From Nocardia aurantia (GTDB taxonomy: Bacteria > Actinomycetota > Actinomycetes > Mycobacteriales > Mycobacteriaceae): 64,000 nt of DNA. The stretch spans positions 353,251 through 417,250 of the forward strand of contig NZ_WEGI01000012.1 of assembly GCF_009604425.1 (NCBI RefSeq). The letters run 5' to 3'. This document shows, piece by piece, positions 1 to 8,129 of the stretch. Each line of letters begins with the position of its first letter. The first letter of the stretch is position 1. Position numbers and translations under genes: made by a program. The notes beneath the pieces were generated by a model. The model searched no databases, was not told the DNA's origin, and was given only the letters and a program-made list of their open reading frames with translations.

Positions 1-366
1 GCCGGTCGCGTTGATCGGGATCAGGATCACCAGGGCGACGAACACTCCGGCGGCGGCGACCATCGCCCGGCTGCCGACTCGATCGGCGACCGGCCCGGCG
101 GCCTGCATGCCGAGAATGCCGCCGCCGGCCATCAGCAGGATCAGCATGCCCAGCGTGGCGTGCGAGACCCCGGTGCGCGTGGTGATCACCGGAATGTGCA
201 CGACCCACATCGACAGGGTGAATCCGTTCAGCCCGAACACCGTGAAAACGGCCGCGCGCGCGAACCGGGTGGTGGGGGCGAGCGTCGACGTGTCCACCGA
301 TTCGACGGTACCGGCTCGGGCCGGGTCACCGATGGGACAAGATCCGGTTGTCGGCAGAGCAAACAT
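1..366 (-). CDS. MFS transporter, N-terminal part (runs off the left edge)
   Basis: Only the first 122 residues are present; the gene continues beyond base 1. A soluble leader of about 35 residues is followed by three hydrophobic segments (about 37-58, 70-92 and 101-118). The loop between the second and third reads GPVADRVGSR (91-100), which fits the G-x-x-x-D-R-x-G-R/S loop motif typical of major facilitator transporters. The ATG at 366 opens the frame and lies 76 bp from the divergent hydrolase start. The substrate cannot be told from this fragment. Family assignment is good; direction of transport is unknown. Confidence 0.8.
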   Translation of the reverse strand, partial: MFALPTTGSCPIGDPARAGTVESVDTSTLAPTTRFARAAVFTVFGLNGFTLSMWVVHIPVITTRTGVSHATLGMLILLMAGGGILGMQAAGPVADRVGSRAMVAAAGVFVALVILIPINATG

Positions 367-442
367 ACAGCTACCTTTGATCGGACAGTCCGGATCGATG
401 ATCCGGGATTCGCTCGGCAACCGCGCAGAAGGAGGCTCTCCG

Positions 443-1270
443 ATGCCTGTGTGTACGACGCGTGACGGAGTGGAGATCTACTACAAGGACTGGGGTTCGG
501 GCCGCCCGGTGGTGTTCATCCACGGATGGCCGCTGTCCGCCGATGCCTGGGACGACCAGATGAAGGCGGTCGCCGACAGCGGCTTCCGTGGCATCGCCCA
601 CGATCGGCGCGGCCATGGCCGGTCGAGTCAGCCCTGGGAGGGTTACGACTTCGACACCTTCGCCGACGATCTGAACGATCTGATGACGCAGCTCGACCTG
701 CGGGACGTCACCCTGGTCGCGCATTCGATGGGCGGCGGCGAACTGGCCCGCTACATCGGCCGGCACGGCACCGCGCGGGTCCGTTCGGCGGTCCTGCTGT
801 CGGCGATCACGCCGCACATGCTGAAGACCGCCGACAATCCGTCGGGTGTGCCCGAGGACGCGCTCGAGCAGATCAAGAACGGAATCCTCACCGAGCGGTC
901 GCAGTTCTGGAAGGACACGTCCGAGACCTTCTTCGGCGCGAACCGGCGCGGTTCCAAGGCCACCCAGGGCAACCGGGACGCGTTCTGGTTCATGGCCATG
1001 CACGAGTCGATCCAGGCCGGCGTGAAGTGCGTGGACGCCTTCGGCTGGGACGATTTCACCGCCGACCTGAAGACGTTCGACATTCCCACGCTGATCGTGC
1101 ACGGCGACGACGATCAGATCGTGCCGATCGATGGCACCGCGCGGCAGGCGGTCGAGATCATCCGGGACGCCAGCCTCATCGTGTACGAGGGTGCCTCGCA
1201 CGGCCTGGCCATGGTGCCGGGCGACAAGGAGCGTTTCATCAAGGATCTGACCACCTTCCTGGGGGTCTGA
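443..1270 (+). CDS. Alpha/beta hydrolase, cofactor-free haloperoxidase/arylesterase type
   Basis: A 275-residue alpha/beta hydrolase. The oxyanion-hole motif HGWP is at residues 27-30. The nucleophile elbow AHSMGGG puts the catalytic Ser at 95. An Asp-rich turn HGDDD (220-224) and the His of GASHG (His253) complete the triad. This motif set and length match the non-heme chloroperoxidase/arylesterase group, whose true role is usually ester or perhydrolysis chemistry rather than halogenation. The ATG at 443 follows an AGGAGG-like site at 430-435; the frame stays open upstream but without family similarity. It converges on the BenE-type gene across a hairpin at 1279-1301. Natural substrate unknown. 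Confidence 0.85.
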   Translation: MPVCTTRDGVEIYYKDWGSGRPVVFIHGWPLSADAWDDQMKAVADSGFRGIAHDRRGHGRSSQPWEGYDFDTFADDLNDLMTQLDLRDVTLVAHSMGGGELARYIGRHGTARVRSAVLLSAITPHMLKTADNPSGVPEDALEQIKNGILTERSQFWKDTSETFFGANRRGSKATQGNRDAFWFMAMHESIQAGVKCVDAFGWDDFTADLKTFDIPTLIVHGDDDQIVPIDGTARQAVEIIRDASLIVYEGASHGLAMVPGDKERFIKDLTTFLGV

Positions 1271-1278
1271 TCCGTGCG

Positions 1279-1301
1279 GATCCGGTCCCGGCGACCGGAT
1301 C
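1279..1301. terminator. Hairpin between convergent genes, likely bidirectional terminator
   Basis: Perfect 9-bp arms GATCCGGTC / GACCGGATC (1279-1287 and 1293-1301) around a 5-base loop, lying in the 42-bp gap between two convergent stop codons. There is no U-tract on either side, as is common in high-GC actinobacteria. Confidence 0.55.
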
Positions 1302-1312
1302 TGCGGCGCCGG

Positions 1313-2887
1313 CTACCGCGAATTCGCGGCGGCCGGCGTTCCGGTCGCCCGCGCCGCCAGCACCCACCGCACGAGCAATCCGGCGGCCAGCGCCCAGAAC
1401 GCGGCCCCGATGCCCGCGATGGTGATCGCCGACGCCGAGACCAGGAAGGTCACCGCGGCGGCGGTGCGGTGCTCGGCCGGCCCCAGCGCGGCGGTCAGCG
1501 CACCGGCCAGGGTGGCCAGGAGGGCAAGGCCCGCAACACTTTCCAGCGCACCCCTGGGTGCCGCGGCGACCAGCGTCACCAGTGCGGCGGCGGCCGGCGC
1601 GATCAGCAGATAGGTGCACCCGGTGCCGAACGCGGCGATCCACCGCCGGCGCGGATCCGGATGCGCGGCAGGCGCAGCGGTGAGCGCGGCGCTGATCGCG
1701 GCCAGGTTCACCACGTGCCCGCCGGCGGTCGCACCGACGAGGGTGCCCAGCCCGGTTGTGGTCATCGCGGCCCGCCACGGCACCCGGTAGCCGAACGACG
1801 ACAGCACCGCGGTGCCGGGAATGTTCTGCGCGGCCATGGTCACGATGTACAGCGGCACCGCGACGCCGATCACCGCCTGCCAGGTCCAGTGCGGGGCGGA
1901 CAGTTCCACGTGCGGCGTCATCGCGGCGAGATCGAGGCGCCGATGCGTGACCGCGATATCGATGCCCACGCCGACCGCCGCCGTCGCGAAGGCCGCCGGC
2001 ACCGCCCAGCACGCCGCGAACCGTTGCAACGCCAGCCACACGACCAGCACCGGCACCACGACCGCCGGACTGACGGTCACCGAACGCACCGGCGCCAGGC
2101 ACAGCGGCACCAGTACCCCGGCCAGCATCGCCTGCGCGATCTCGACCGGGATCGCGGCGATCAACCGGCCCAGCCGATCCCAGAATCCGGTGAGCACGAT
2201 CAGCACCCCGGTCACGAGGAACGCGCCCACCGCCGCGGCCCAGCCCCCGGCCACCGCTCCGGTACTCGCCAGCAGCGCCGCACCGGGCGTCGACCAGGCC
2301 AGCGTGACCGGAATTCGGAAACGCCAGGCCAGCAACAACATTCCGACCGCCTGCGTGATGCAGACGACTGTCAGCCCCGAAGCCGCCTGGGCCGGTGTCG
2401 CCCCCATCTTCGTCAGCCCGGCCAGCACGACCGCGAACGAACTGGTGAACCCGACCAGCGCCGCCACCGCCCCGGCCCCGATCGCGTGCGCGGTATGTCC
2501 TCGCGCGCCGTCGCCGACCCTGGGCCACACCGGTTCGCCCGCCGTCTCCCCGTCGCGTTCGCCGGGCACCAGATCACCGGATCGTCCTGTAGGCCAACTG
2601 TTTTCGTCGGTCATTGCCGCGAATCCGTCGACGCCGGTGGCAGGTTCGCCGAATTTGCTGGTGGGCCGGTCGGTTCGGGTGATGTCGGCTGCGGATGGGT
2701 CGGACTCGTCGGATTCGACTGTCGACCAGAGTGTTTCGGTAGTTGTCGCCGCAGATGTGTCCTCGGGCTCGGCCGTGGGCTCACGGGACCGCCGCGTTGC
2801 GGCAGGCCGATCCGATATGCCACTCGCCGGACCATCCGGTTCGAGGGGCGAGGTTCCGGGGGTTTCGGCGTCGGCGGTGGTGCTCAC
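1313..2887 (-). CDS. benE: BenE-family benzoate/aromatic acid transporter with long N-terminal extension
   Basis: Up to 524 residues. From about residue 133 the protein is a run of hydrophobic helices with BenE features: an early GFTSSFAVVLAGL segment, the LAWSTPGAALLAS segment and an IPVEIAQAMLAGVL segment. BenE proteins are inner-membrane proton symporters for benzoate. The first ~130 residues are Ser/Thr/Asp/Glu-rich and disordered, which is unusual because BenE proteins are about 400 residues long. The frame opens with GTG at 2887; an internal ATG at 2614 would give a normal-length 433-residue protein. Neither start has a clear ribosome site. No aromatic catabolic genes adjoin it, so the substrate is uncertain. 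Confidence 0.78.
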   Translation of the reverse strand: MSTTADAETPGTSPLEPDGPASGISDRPAATRRSREPTAEPEDTSAATTTETLWSTVESDESDPSAADITRTDRPTSKFGEPATGVDGFAAMTDENSWPTGRSGDLVPGERDGETAGEPVWPRVGDGARGHTAHAIGAGAVAALVGFTSSFAVVLAGLTKMGATPAQAASGLTVVCITQAVGMLLLAWRFRIPVTLAWSTPGAALLASTGAVAGGWAAAVGAFLVTGVLIVLTGFWDRLGRLIAAIPVEIAQAMLAGVLVPLCLAPVRSVTVSPAVVVPVLVVWLALQRFAACWAVPAAFATAAVGVGIDIAVTHRRLDLAAMTPHVELSAPHWTWQAVIGVAVPLYIVTMAAQNIPGTAVLSSFGYRVPWRAAMTTTGLGTLVGATAGGHVVNLAAISAALTAAPAAHPDPRRRWIAAFGTGCTYLLIAPAAAALVTLVAAAPRGALESVAGLALLATLAGALTAALGPAEHRTAAAVTFLVSASAITIAGIGAAFWALAAGLLVRWVLAARATGTPAAANSR

Positions 2888-2965
2888 CGTGTCATGGTCG
2901 ACGACCCTGGTCGCCGCGGTCAGCGGCCAATCGCGCGAAAGTGGTCCGTTTTCGGCGGGACGGGT

Positions 2966-3469
2966 TCAGCGCGAACCGCCGTCGGCGGCCACCCGGGCCA
3001 GCAGGGGGGCCGTGCGGGGGCCGACGAACTGCTGCATCACCAGGGCCATATTGGTGCGCTCGACGCCGCGGATCTCCAGGATCCGGCCCGCGACCCGATA
3101 CAGGTCGTCGGCGTCGCGGGCGACCACCCGGACGGTGAGGTCGGTCTGCCCGGTGAGCCCGCACACCTCGGTGACCTCCGGGATCCGGGACAATTCGGCG
3201 ACGACGGCGTCGAGCGTGTGCTGATCCACCACGACCGACACGAACGCGGCGAGCGGATATCCCAGCGCGCGTGGGTCGACCCGGCGTTCGAAACTCGCCA
3301 GCACCCCGGCCGATTCCCAGCGCGCCAGCCGGGCCTGCACGGTGTTGCGGGACAAACCCAGCCGGGCGGCCAGTTCCACGCCGGTGGCGCGGGGATTGGC
3401 GACCAGCTCCAGCAACAGCCGCGCATCCGTCGCGTCGACCGCGGTACCGACCTGTTCTGCACTGGACAT
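2966..3469 (-). CDS. Lrp/AsnC-family transcriptional regulator
   Basis: 167 residues from the ATG at 3469. The N-terminal helix-turn-helix (TGVELAARLGLSRNTVQARL) is followed by a RAM/AsnC ligand-binding domain containing the usual GxxDL-type turn (LTGQTDLTVRVV). It is divergent from the 2-oxoacid dehydrogenase operon across 208 bp. Lrp-type proteins often control adjacent branched-chain keto-acid dehydrogenase genes, so local control is a reasonable inference. A CATACT box (reverse complement of 3477-3482) sits 7 bases before the ATG, suggesting a leaderless mRNA. An in-frame ATG at 3511 would add 14 residues and is less likely. A leucine, isoleucine or keto-acid effector is plausible but unproven. 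Confidence 0.88.
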   Translation of the reverse strand: MSSAEQVGTAVDATDARLLLELVANPRATGVELAARLGLSRNTVQARLARWESAGVLASFERRVDPRALGYPLAAFVSVVVDQHTLDAVVAELSRIPEVTEVCGLTGQTDLTVRVVARDADDLYRVAGRILEIRGVERTNMALVMQQFVGPRTAPLLARVAADGGSR

Positions 3470-3677
3470 GTTACGCAGTATGACAGGCGCATTACCGGTC
3501 GTGGCGCGCATTCTGCCCAGTTACAAGGTTGGTACTTGCGCGTTTCGCTCAATCGTGGATGCTGTGTGGTGTAGGACACCATTGCACCGCGACGGCCGGC
3601 GACCCCGGCCGGACCCGGAGGCGGCCGCTGCGCCACCCGCGCAGGGCCCCGTGATCGCCCGGACGGGCGAGGAGGCG

Positions 3678-4763
3678 ATGACCATGACCGACCCGAGCGC
3701 CTATCCGGTGCAGTTGGTCCAGCCCGACGGTCGCCGCGTGCTCGATCGCGAGCATGCCGCGCTGGTCGCCGACGTCGGCCCCGAGCGGCTGCGGCAGATG
3801 TACGAGGACATGGTCCTCGCCCGCCGCATCGACACCGAGGCCACCGCCCTGCAACGGCAGGGACAACTCGGACTGTGGCCGCCGCTGCTGGGCCAGGAGG
3901 CCGCGCAGGTCGGTTCCGCACACGCCCTGAACCCCGACGATTACGTGTTCTGCAGCTACCGCGAGGCCGCGGTGGCCTACTGCCGCGGCGTGGATCCGGC
4001 CGCGATCACCCGGATGTGGCGCGGGGTCGCGCACTTCTGCTGGGAACCGGACACGATCAACATGACCAATCCGGCGATCGTCGTCGGCGCGCAGGGACTG
4101 CACGCCACCGGTTACGCCTACGCCGCGCACCTCGACGGCGCCGAGATCGCGGTCGTCGCCTACTTCGGCGACGGCGCCACCAGCCAGGGCGATATCGCGG
4201 AGGCACTGGGTTTCGCGGCCTCGTGGAGTGCGCCGGTGGTGTTCTTCTGCCAGAACAACCACTGGGCGATCAGCGAACCGGTGCAGGTGCAGAGCGCGAC
4301 GCCGATCGCGCGGCGCGCCTACGGGTACGGCATGCCGGGGGTGCGGGTCGACGGCAACGACGCGCTGGGCGTGCTCGCGGTGACCCGGCAGGCGGTGGCC
4401 CGGGCGCGGGCCGGCGGCGGGCCGTCGTTCATCGAGGCGATCACCTATCGGATGGGCCCGCACACCACCGCCGACGATCCGACCCGATATCGCACCGCGG
4501 CGGAACTGGAACTGTGGCGCCGCCGCGATCCGATCGACCGGATGCGCCGGTTGCTGGAGCGCGAGGGGTACTGGGACGGCGAATTCGAACAGCGGGTCGG
4601 CGACCACGCGGACGCCGTGGGCGAACTGGTCCGCGCCGCCACCATCGGCATGTCCGATCCGGAACCCGCGGCGCTGTTCGACCACGTCTACGCGACACCG
4701 CATCCGCTCGTCGACGAACAGCGCCGGCAGTACACCGCCTATCTGGAGGGAGTCCGGTCATGA
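3678..4763 (+). CDS. bkdA: 2-oxoacid (branched-chain) dehydrogenase E1 alpha subunit
   Basis: 361 residues. E1 alpha carries the thiamine diphosphate site of the 2-oxoacid dehydrogenase complex and decarboxylates the keto acid together with E1 beta. The GDG...NN thiamine motif is visible: GDGATSQGD from residue 164, then QNNHWAIS. Near the N-terminus are RQMYEDMVLARRID and the SYREAAVAYCRG segment. The ATG at 3678 is preceded by a GAGGAGG ribosome site. Its stop overlaps the E1 beta start (ATGA), so the two are coupled. Separate alpha and beta subunits exclude the AceE type; the arrangement resembles mycobacterial Rv2497c-Rv2495c, now viewed as branched-chain specific. Pyruvate or acetoin as substrate cannot be ruled out. 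Confidence 0.88.
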   Translation: MTMTDPSAYPVQLVQPDGRRVLDREHAALVADVGPERLRQMYEDMVLARRIDTEATALQRQGQLGLWPPLLGQEAAQVGSAHALNPDDYVFCSYREAAVAYCRGVDPAAITRMWRGVAHFCWEPDTINMTNPAIVVGAQGLHATGYAYAAHLDGAEIAVVAYFGDGATSQGDIAEALGFAASWSAPVVFFCQNNHWAISEPVQVQSATPIARRAYGYGMPGVRVDGNDALGVLAVTRQAVARARAGGGPSFIEAITYRMGPHTTADDPTRYRTAAELELWRRRDPIDRMRRLLEREGYWDGEFEQRVGDHADAVGELVRAATIGMSDPEPAALFDHVYATPHPLVDEQRRQYTAYLEGVRS

Positions 4764-5734
4764 TCACGTTCGCCGCCGCTCTGAACACGGGCCTGCGCCG
4801 GGCCCTGGAGGACGACCCGAAGGTGGTGCTGCTCGGCGAGGACATCGGCCGGCTCGGCGGTGTCTTCCGGGTGACCGATTCGCTGCAGAAGGACTTCGGC
4901 GACAACCGGGTGATCGACACGCCGCTGGCCGAATCCGGCATCATCGGAACGGCTTTCGGCATGGCGCTGCGGGGTTACCGGCCGGTGTGCGAGATCCAGT
5001 TCGACGGTTTCGTGTATCCGGCCTTCGACCAGATCGTCGCCCAGGTCGCGAAGATCCACTACCGCACCGGCGGTGCGGTGTCGGCGCCGCTGACCGTCCG
5101 GATCCCGTTCGGCGGCGGGATCGGCGCGGTGGAGCACCACTCCGAGTCGCCGGAGGCGTACTTCGCGCACACCGCGGGCCTGCGGGTGGTGTCGCCCAGC
5201 ACCCCCGCCGACGCGTATCTCATGGTGCGCCAATCGATTTCGCTGCCGGATCCGGTGATCTTCCTGGAACCCAAGCGGCGCTACTGGGACAAGGCCGAGG
5301 TCGACCTCGACGCGCTCGACGCCGATCCGTACCCGCTGGACCGCGCCCGAATACGCCGGCCGGGCACCGACGCCACGGTGGTGGCCTACGGCGGCATGGT
5401 CCGGACCGCGCTGACCGCGGCGGAGATCGCCGCGGGGGAGGGCCGTGAACTCGAGGTGATCGATCTGCGCAGCCTGTCGCCGATCGACTTCGACACGGTC
5501 GAGGAATCGGTGCGGCGCACCGGCCGGTTGATCGTCACGCACGAGGCGCCGGTGTTCGCGGGGCTGGGCGCGGAGATCGCCGCCCGGATCAGCGAGCGCT
5601 GTTTCTACTACTTGGAGGCGCCGGTCCTGCGCGTCGGTGGCTTCGACATCCCCTATCCCCCCGCTAAGCTCGAACGGCACCACCTGCCCGACCCCGATCG
5701 CATCCTCGATGCGGTCGATCGAACGTTTGCGTGA
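4760..5734 (+). CDS. bkdB: 2-oxoacid (branched-chain) dehydrogenase E1 beta subunit
   Basis: 324 residues, the normal length for E1 beta. Conserved blocks include LGEDIGRLGGVFRVT near residue 30, DTPLAESGIIGTAFGMAL, the EIQFDGFVYPAFDQI segment, HHSESPEAYFAHTAGL, and a C-terminal transketolase domain with DLRSLSPIDFDTV. E1 beta forms the alpha2-beta2 heterotetramer with E1 alpha and delivers the acyl group to E2. Its ATG overlaps the E1 alpha stop by 4 bases, and its own stop overlaps the next frame (GTGA), so all three genes should be translated from one mRNA. Confidence 0.9.
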   Translation: MITFAAALNTGLRRALEDDPKVVLLGEDIGRLGGVFRVTDSLQKDFGDNRVIDTPLAESGIIGTAFGMALRGYRPVCEIQFDGFVYPAFDQIVAQVAKIHYRTGGAVSAPLTVRIPFGGGIGAVEHHSESPEAYFAHTAGLRVVSPSTPADAYLMVRQSISLPDPVIFLEPKRRYWDKAEVDLDALDADPYPLDRARIRRPGTDATVVAYGGMVRTALTAAEIAAGEGRELEVIDLRSLSPIDFDTVEESVRRTGRLIVTHEAPVFAGLGAEIAARISERCFYYLEAPVLRVGGFDIPYPPAKLERHHLPDPDRILDAVDRTFA

Positions 5735-7275
5735 CACCGTCCGACCGCCCGTTCAGACAGAGGTGCCCCTTGCCGAACGACTCGGAAAACCGTGTGGTGG
5801 AAGCCCGTCGCCAGATCCTGGAGTTCCGGCTCCCGGATCTCGGTGAGGGCTTGGCCGACGCGGAGTTGATCTCCTGGGCCGTGGCGGTGGGTGACGCCGT
5901 GCTGCTCAATCAGACCATCGCCGAGGTCGAGACGGCGAAGGCGCAGGTGGCGCTGCCGAGCCCGTTCGCCGGGGAGGTCGTGGAACTGCTCGCGGAACCC
6001 GGCGACACGGTCGCGGTGGGCGCCCCGCTGATCCGGGTGGCCGCCGACGATGCGGCACCCGGCCCGTCGTCACCGGACGCGGTCGCGTCGCGGGCCGCTC
6101 GCGCCGAGCCGACCGAGGAAACGAGCAGTGCCACAACGGATTCCGGCCAACGACGCGCTGTCCTGGTCGGGTACGGCCCGGAGGAGGAGACAACCTCCCG
6201 TCGTGGTCGCACACCCGGGGCCGGATCCGACGGGACGGGCCGGTCGGATTCGACACCGGCGGGCCGGTCGGACGCTGCACCGGCGGGCCGGTCGGACTCT
6301 GCCGAATTGCCCGCCTACCCGGAATTCGCGACCCGGCAGGCCGCCACCCCGGCGGCCCGCAAACTCGGCCGGGAACTCGGCATCGACCTCGCCGTCGTGG
6401 CGGGCTCCGGCCCGGGCGGCGCGGTCACCGTGGAGGACGTGCGGCAGGCCGTTCCGGTGTCCCAGCCGATGAATCGCGCCCGCACCGCTGACGAACCGGA
6501 CGCCCGCGCGGCGGCTCCGGCGCCGCCGCCCATGCGCCCCGAGGACGGCGGTCCGTCCCGTCCGGCCCCGATCGAACGCGAGACCCGGATCCCGGTCAGC
6601 GGTGTCCGCAAACGCACCGCCGCGGCGATGGTGATCAGCTCGCACACCATCCCGCAGGCCAGCGCGTTCGTGACCACCGATTTCACCGCGTCGATGGAAC
6701 TGCTCGACCATCTGCGCAACACGGCCTCGTTCAGCGGCCTCACCCTGACGCCGCTGGCCCTGATCGCCAAGGCCGCACTCGCGGCGATGGCGGAATTCCC
6801 GGACATCAACTCGTTCTGGGACGAGGAGAACCGGGAGATCGTCACCAAGCACTACGTGAACCTGGGCATCGCCGTGGCCACCGACCGCGGGCTGCTGGTA
6901 CCGAACGTCAAAGAGGCACAGACGCTGAGCCTGCGCGATCTGTGCCGCGACATCGGCTGGGTGGCCGAGATGTCCCGATCCGGCTCCGCCACCCCCGCGG
7001 ACCTGATGGGCGGCACCTTCACCATCAGCAACGTCGGCGTATTCGGTGTGGATGTCGGTGTGCCGCTGGTGAATCCGGGGGAGGCCGCGATCCTGTGCCT
7101 GGGTTCCATCCGCAAGCGCCCATGGGTGTACCGAGACGAACCGGCGGTCCGCTGGGTCACGACGCTGGGCCTGAGCTTCGACCACCGGATGATCGACGGC
7201 GAACTGGGGTCCCGATTCCTGTCGACGGTCGCGTCGCTGCTGGAGGACCCCCTGACCCTCCTCGGCCGCGTCTGA
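5731..7275 (+). CDS. bkdC: Dihydrolipoamide acyltransferase E2 of the same complex
   Basis: 514 residues from GTG 5731; a TTG at 5770 is an alternative. The lipoyl domain comes first, with the acceptor Lys in VETAKA (Lys70). A Gly/Arg/Ser/Asp linker follows, holding three near-identical 8-residue units (GRSDSTPA-like, 170-193). Next is the peripheral subunit-binding domain (TPAARKLGRELGIDLAVV) and then the catalytic acyltransferase domain ending in the active-site motif FDHRMIDG (His485, Asp489). E2 transfers the acyl group to CoA and forms the core of the complex. No E3 (lipoamide dehydrogenase) gene follows, so E3 must come from elsewhere in the genome. Confidence 0.9.
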   Translation: MTPSDRPFRQRCPLPNDSENRVVEARRQILEFRLPDLGEGLADAELISWAVAVGDAVLLNQTIAEVETAKAQVALPSPFAGEVVELLAEPGDTVAVGAPLIRVAADDAAPGPSSPDAVASRAARAEPTEETSSATTDSGQRRAVLVGYGPEEETTSRRGRTPGAGSDGTGRSDSTPAGRSDAAPAGRSDSAELPAYPEFATRQAATPAARKLGRELGIDLAVVAGSGPGGAVTVEDVRQAVPVSQPMNRARTADEPDARAAAPAPPPMRPEDGGPSRPAPIERETRIPVSGVRKRTAAAMVISSHTIPQASAFVTTDFTASMELLDHLRNTASFSGLTLTPLALIAKAALAAMAEFPDINSFWDEENREIVTKHYVNLGIAVATDRGLLVPNVKEAQTLSLRDLCRDIGWVAEMSRSGSATPADLMGGTFTISNVGVFGVDVGVPLVNPGEAAILCLGSIRKRPWVYRDEPAVRWVTTLGLSFDHRMIDGELGSRFLSTVASLLEDPLTLLGRV

Positions 7276-7383
7276 GCAGACCCCACCCGTACCCACCGAC
7301 CTACTCCCCGTGTCACGGTCACCATCCCGCAGCCGTAACCCGCTCCCCGGGTCCGGTCACCGATACGCAGGGGTAACCCGCCT

Positions 7384-7475
7384 GTTCGCGGCCCGTCTCG
7401 ATCCTGGACCGACGGAGGGAGGGAGCGCAGCGACTGACCGGAGGAGGGAAGGATCGAGACTTGGGGGCCGCGAAC
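7384..7475. repeat. 92-bp palindromic intergenic element (copy A)
   Basis: This is the main content of the 305-bp gap between E2 and the thioesterase (7276-7580). The ends are an 11-bp perfect inverted repeat, GTTCGCGGCCC (7384-7394) with GGGCCGCGAAC (7465-7475). Inside is a second perfect 11-bp pair, GTCTCGATCCT (7395-7405) with AGGATCGAGAC (7450-7460), separated from the outer right arm by four bases. The 44-base centre is purine-rich and holds several GGAGGGA-like motifs. A second element at 46393-46482 has the same ends and nearly the same size. No gene was seen in the rest of the gap. Confidence 0.7.
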
Positions 7476-7580
7476 CCGCCGGAGCGAAGCGGAGGCCAAA
7501 AACACAGCCTGTCACCAATGAGCAGGCCCAACAATCCTGTTCGATACGCCGGCCCCGAGACCCGCCGAACCAAACCGAAA

Positions 7581-8069
7581 CTACAACAACGTTTCGGCAG
7601 CCCCCCGGATAACGGATGGAATCTCGATCGGCGTACGCGTCTGCTCATCGACATACACATGCACGAACGACCCGGTAGCCGCCAATTCCAGCCGGTCGCC
7701 GTCCTCCCGGAAGATGGCCAGGTCATAGGTGATGCTGGAGCGGCCGAGGCGGGCGATGCGCAATCCGACGCGCAGCCGGTCCGGGAAGCTCAGCGAGCCG
7801 AGGAACTTGCAGGAGGTCTCGGCGACCACTCCGATCGCGGGCAGGTCGCGGATGTCGGTGCCGGTCGCGTGCATCAGCCAGGCGTTGACCGCGGTGTCGA
7901 AGTACGAGTAGTACGTCACGTTGTTCACGTGGCCGTAGTGGTCGTTGTCGGCCCACCGGGTCGGGACCGGCCAGAGCACCGGGTAGTCGTCCTGCGTCGT
8001 CACCCGGCCGACAATAGCGGCCCGCCACGCTCGCACTCGTGGCGCATTGCGTGCCGACCGGGACTGCAC
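7581..8069 (-). CDS. Hot-dog acyl-CoA thioesterase (4HBT family)
   Basis: Up to 162 residues. The hot-dog signature TRWADNDHYGHVNNVTYYSYFD has the catalytic Asp of the 4-hydroxybenzoyl-CoA thioesterase type (Asp in the D-x-x-x-H-V-N-N block), followed by the beta-sheet residues of the fold. Such enzymes hydrolyse acyl-CoA to free acid and CoA in the cytoplasm. The ATG at 8069 opens the frame; a GTG at 8003 (giving 140 residues) starts about 15 residues before the conserved core and may be the true start. It is divergent from icmF with less than 130 bp between, so it may share control with isobutyryl-CoA metabolism. Substrate length cannot be read from sequence. Confidence 0.85.
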   Translation of the reverse strand: MQSRSARNAPRVRAWRAAIVGRVTTQDDYPVLWPVPTRWADNDHYGHVNNVTYYSYFDTAVNAWLMHATGTDIRDLPAIGVVAETSCKFLGSLSFPDRLRVGLRIARLGRSSITYDLAIFREDGDRLELAATGSFVHVYVDEQTRTPIEIPSVIRGAAETLL

Positions 8070-8129
8070 TAGATTTACTTTGACGTCCTACTATTGGGAT
8101 GGCAATTGATGCGCGGTGTGGAGGTAACC

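Noticed and set aside
8070..8129. Cobalamin riboswitch ahead of icmF
   Set aside because: The gap is far too short for a riboswitch and no B12-box-like sequence is seen.
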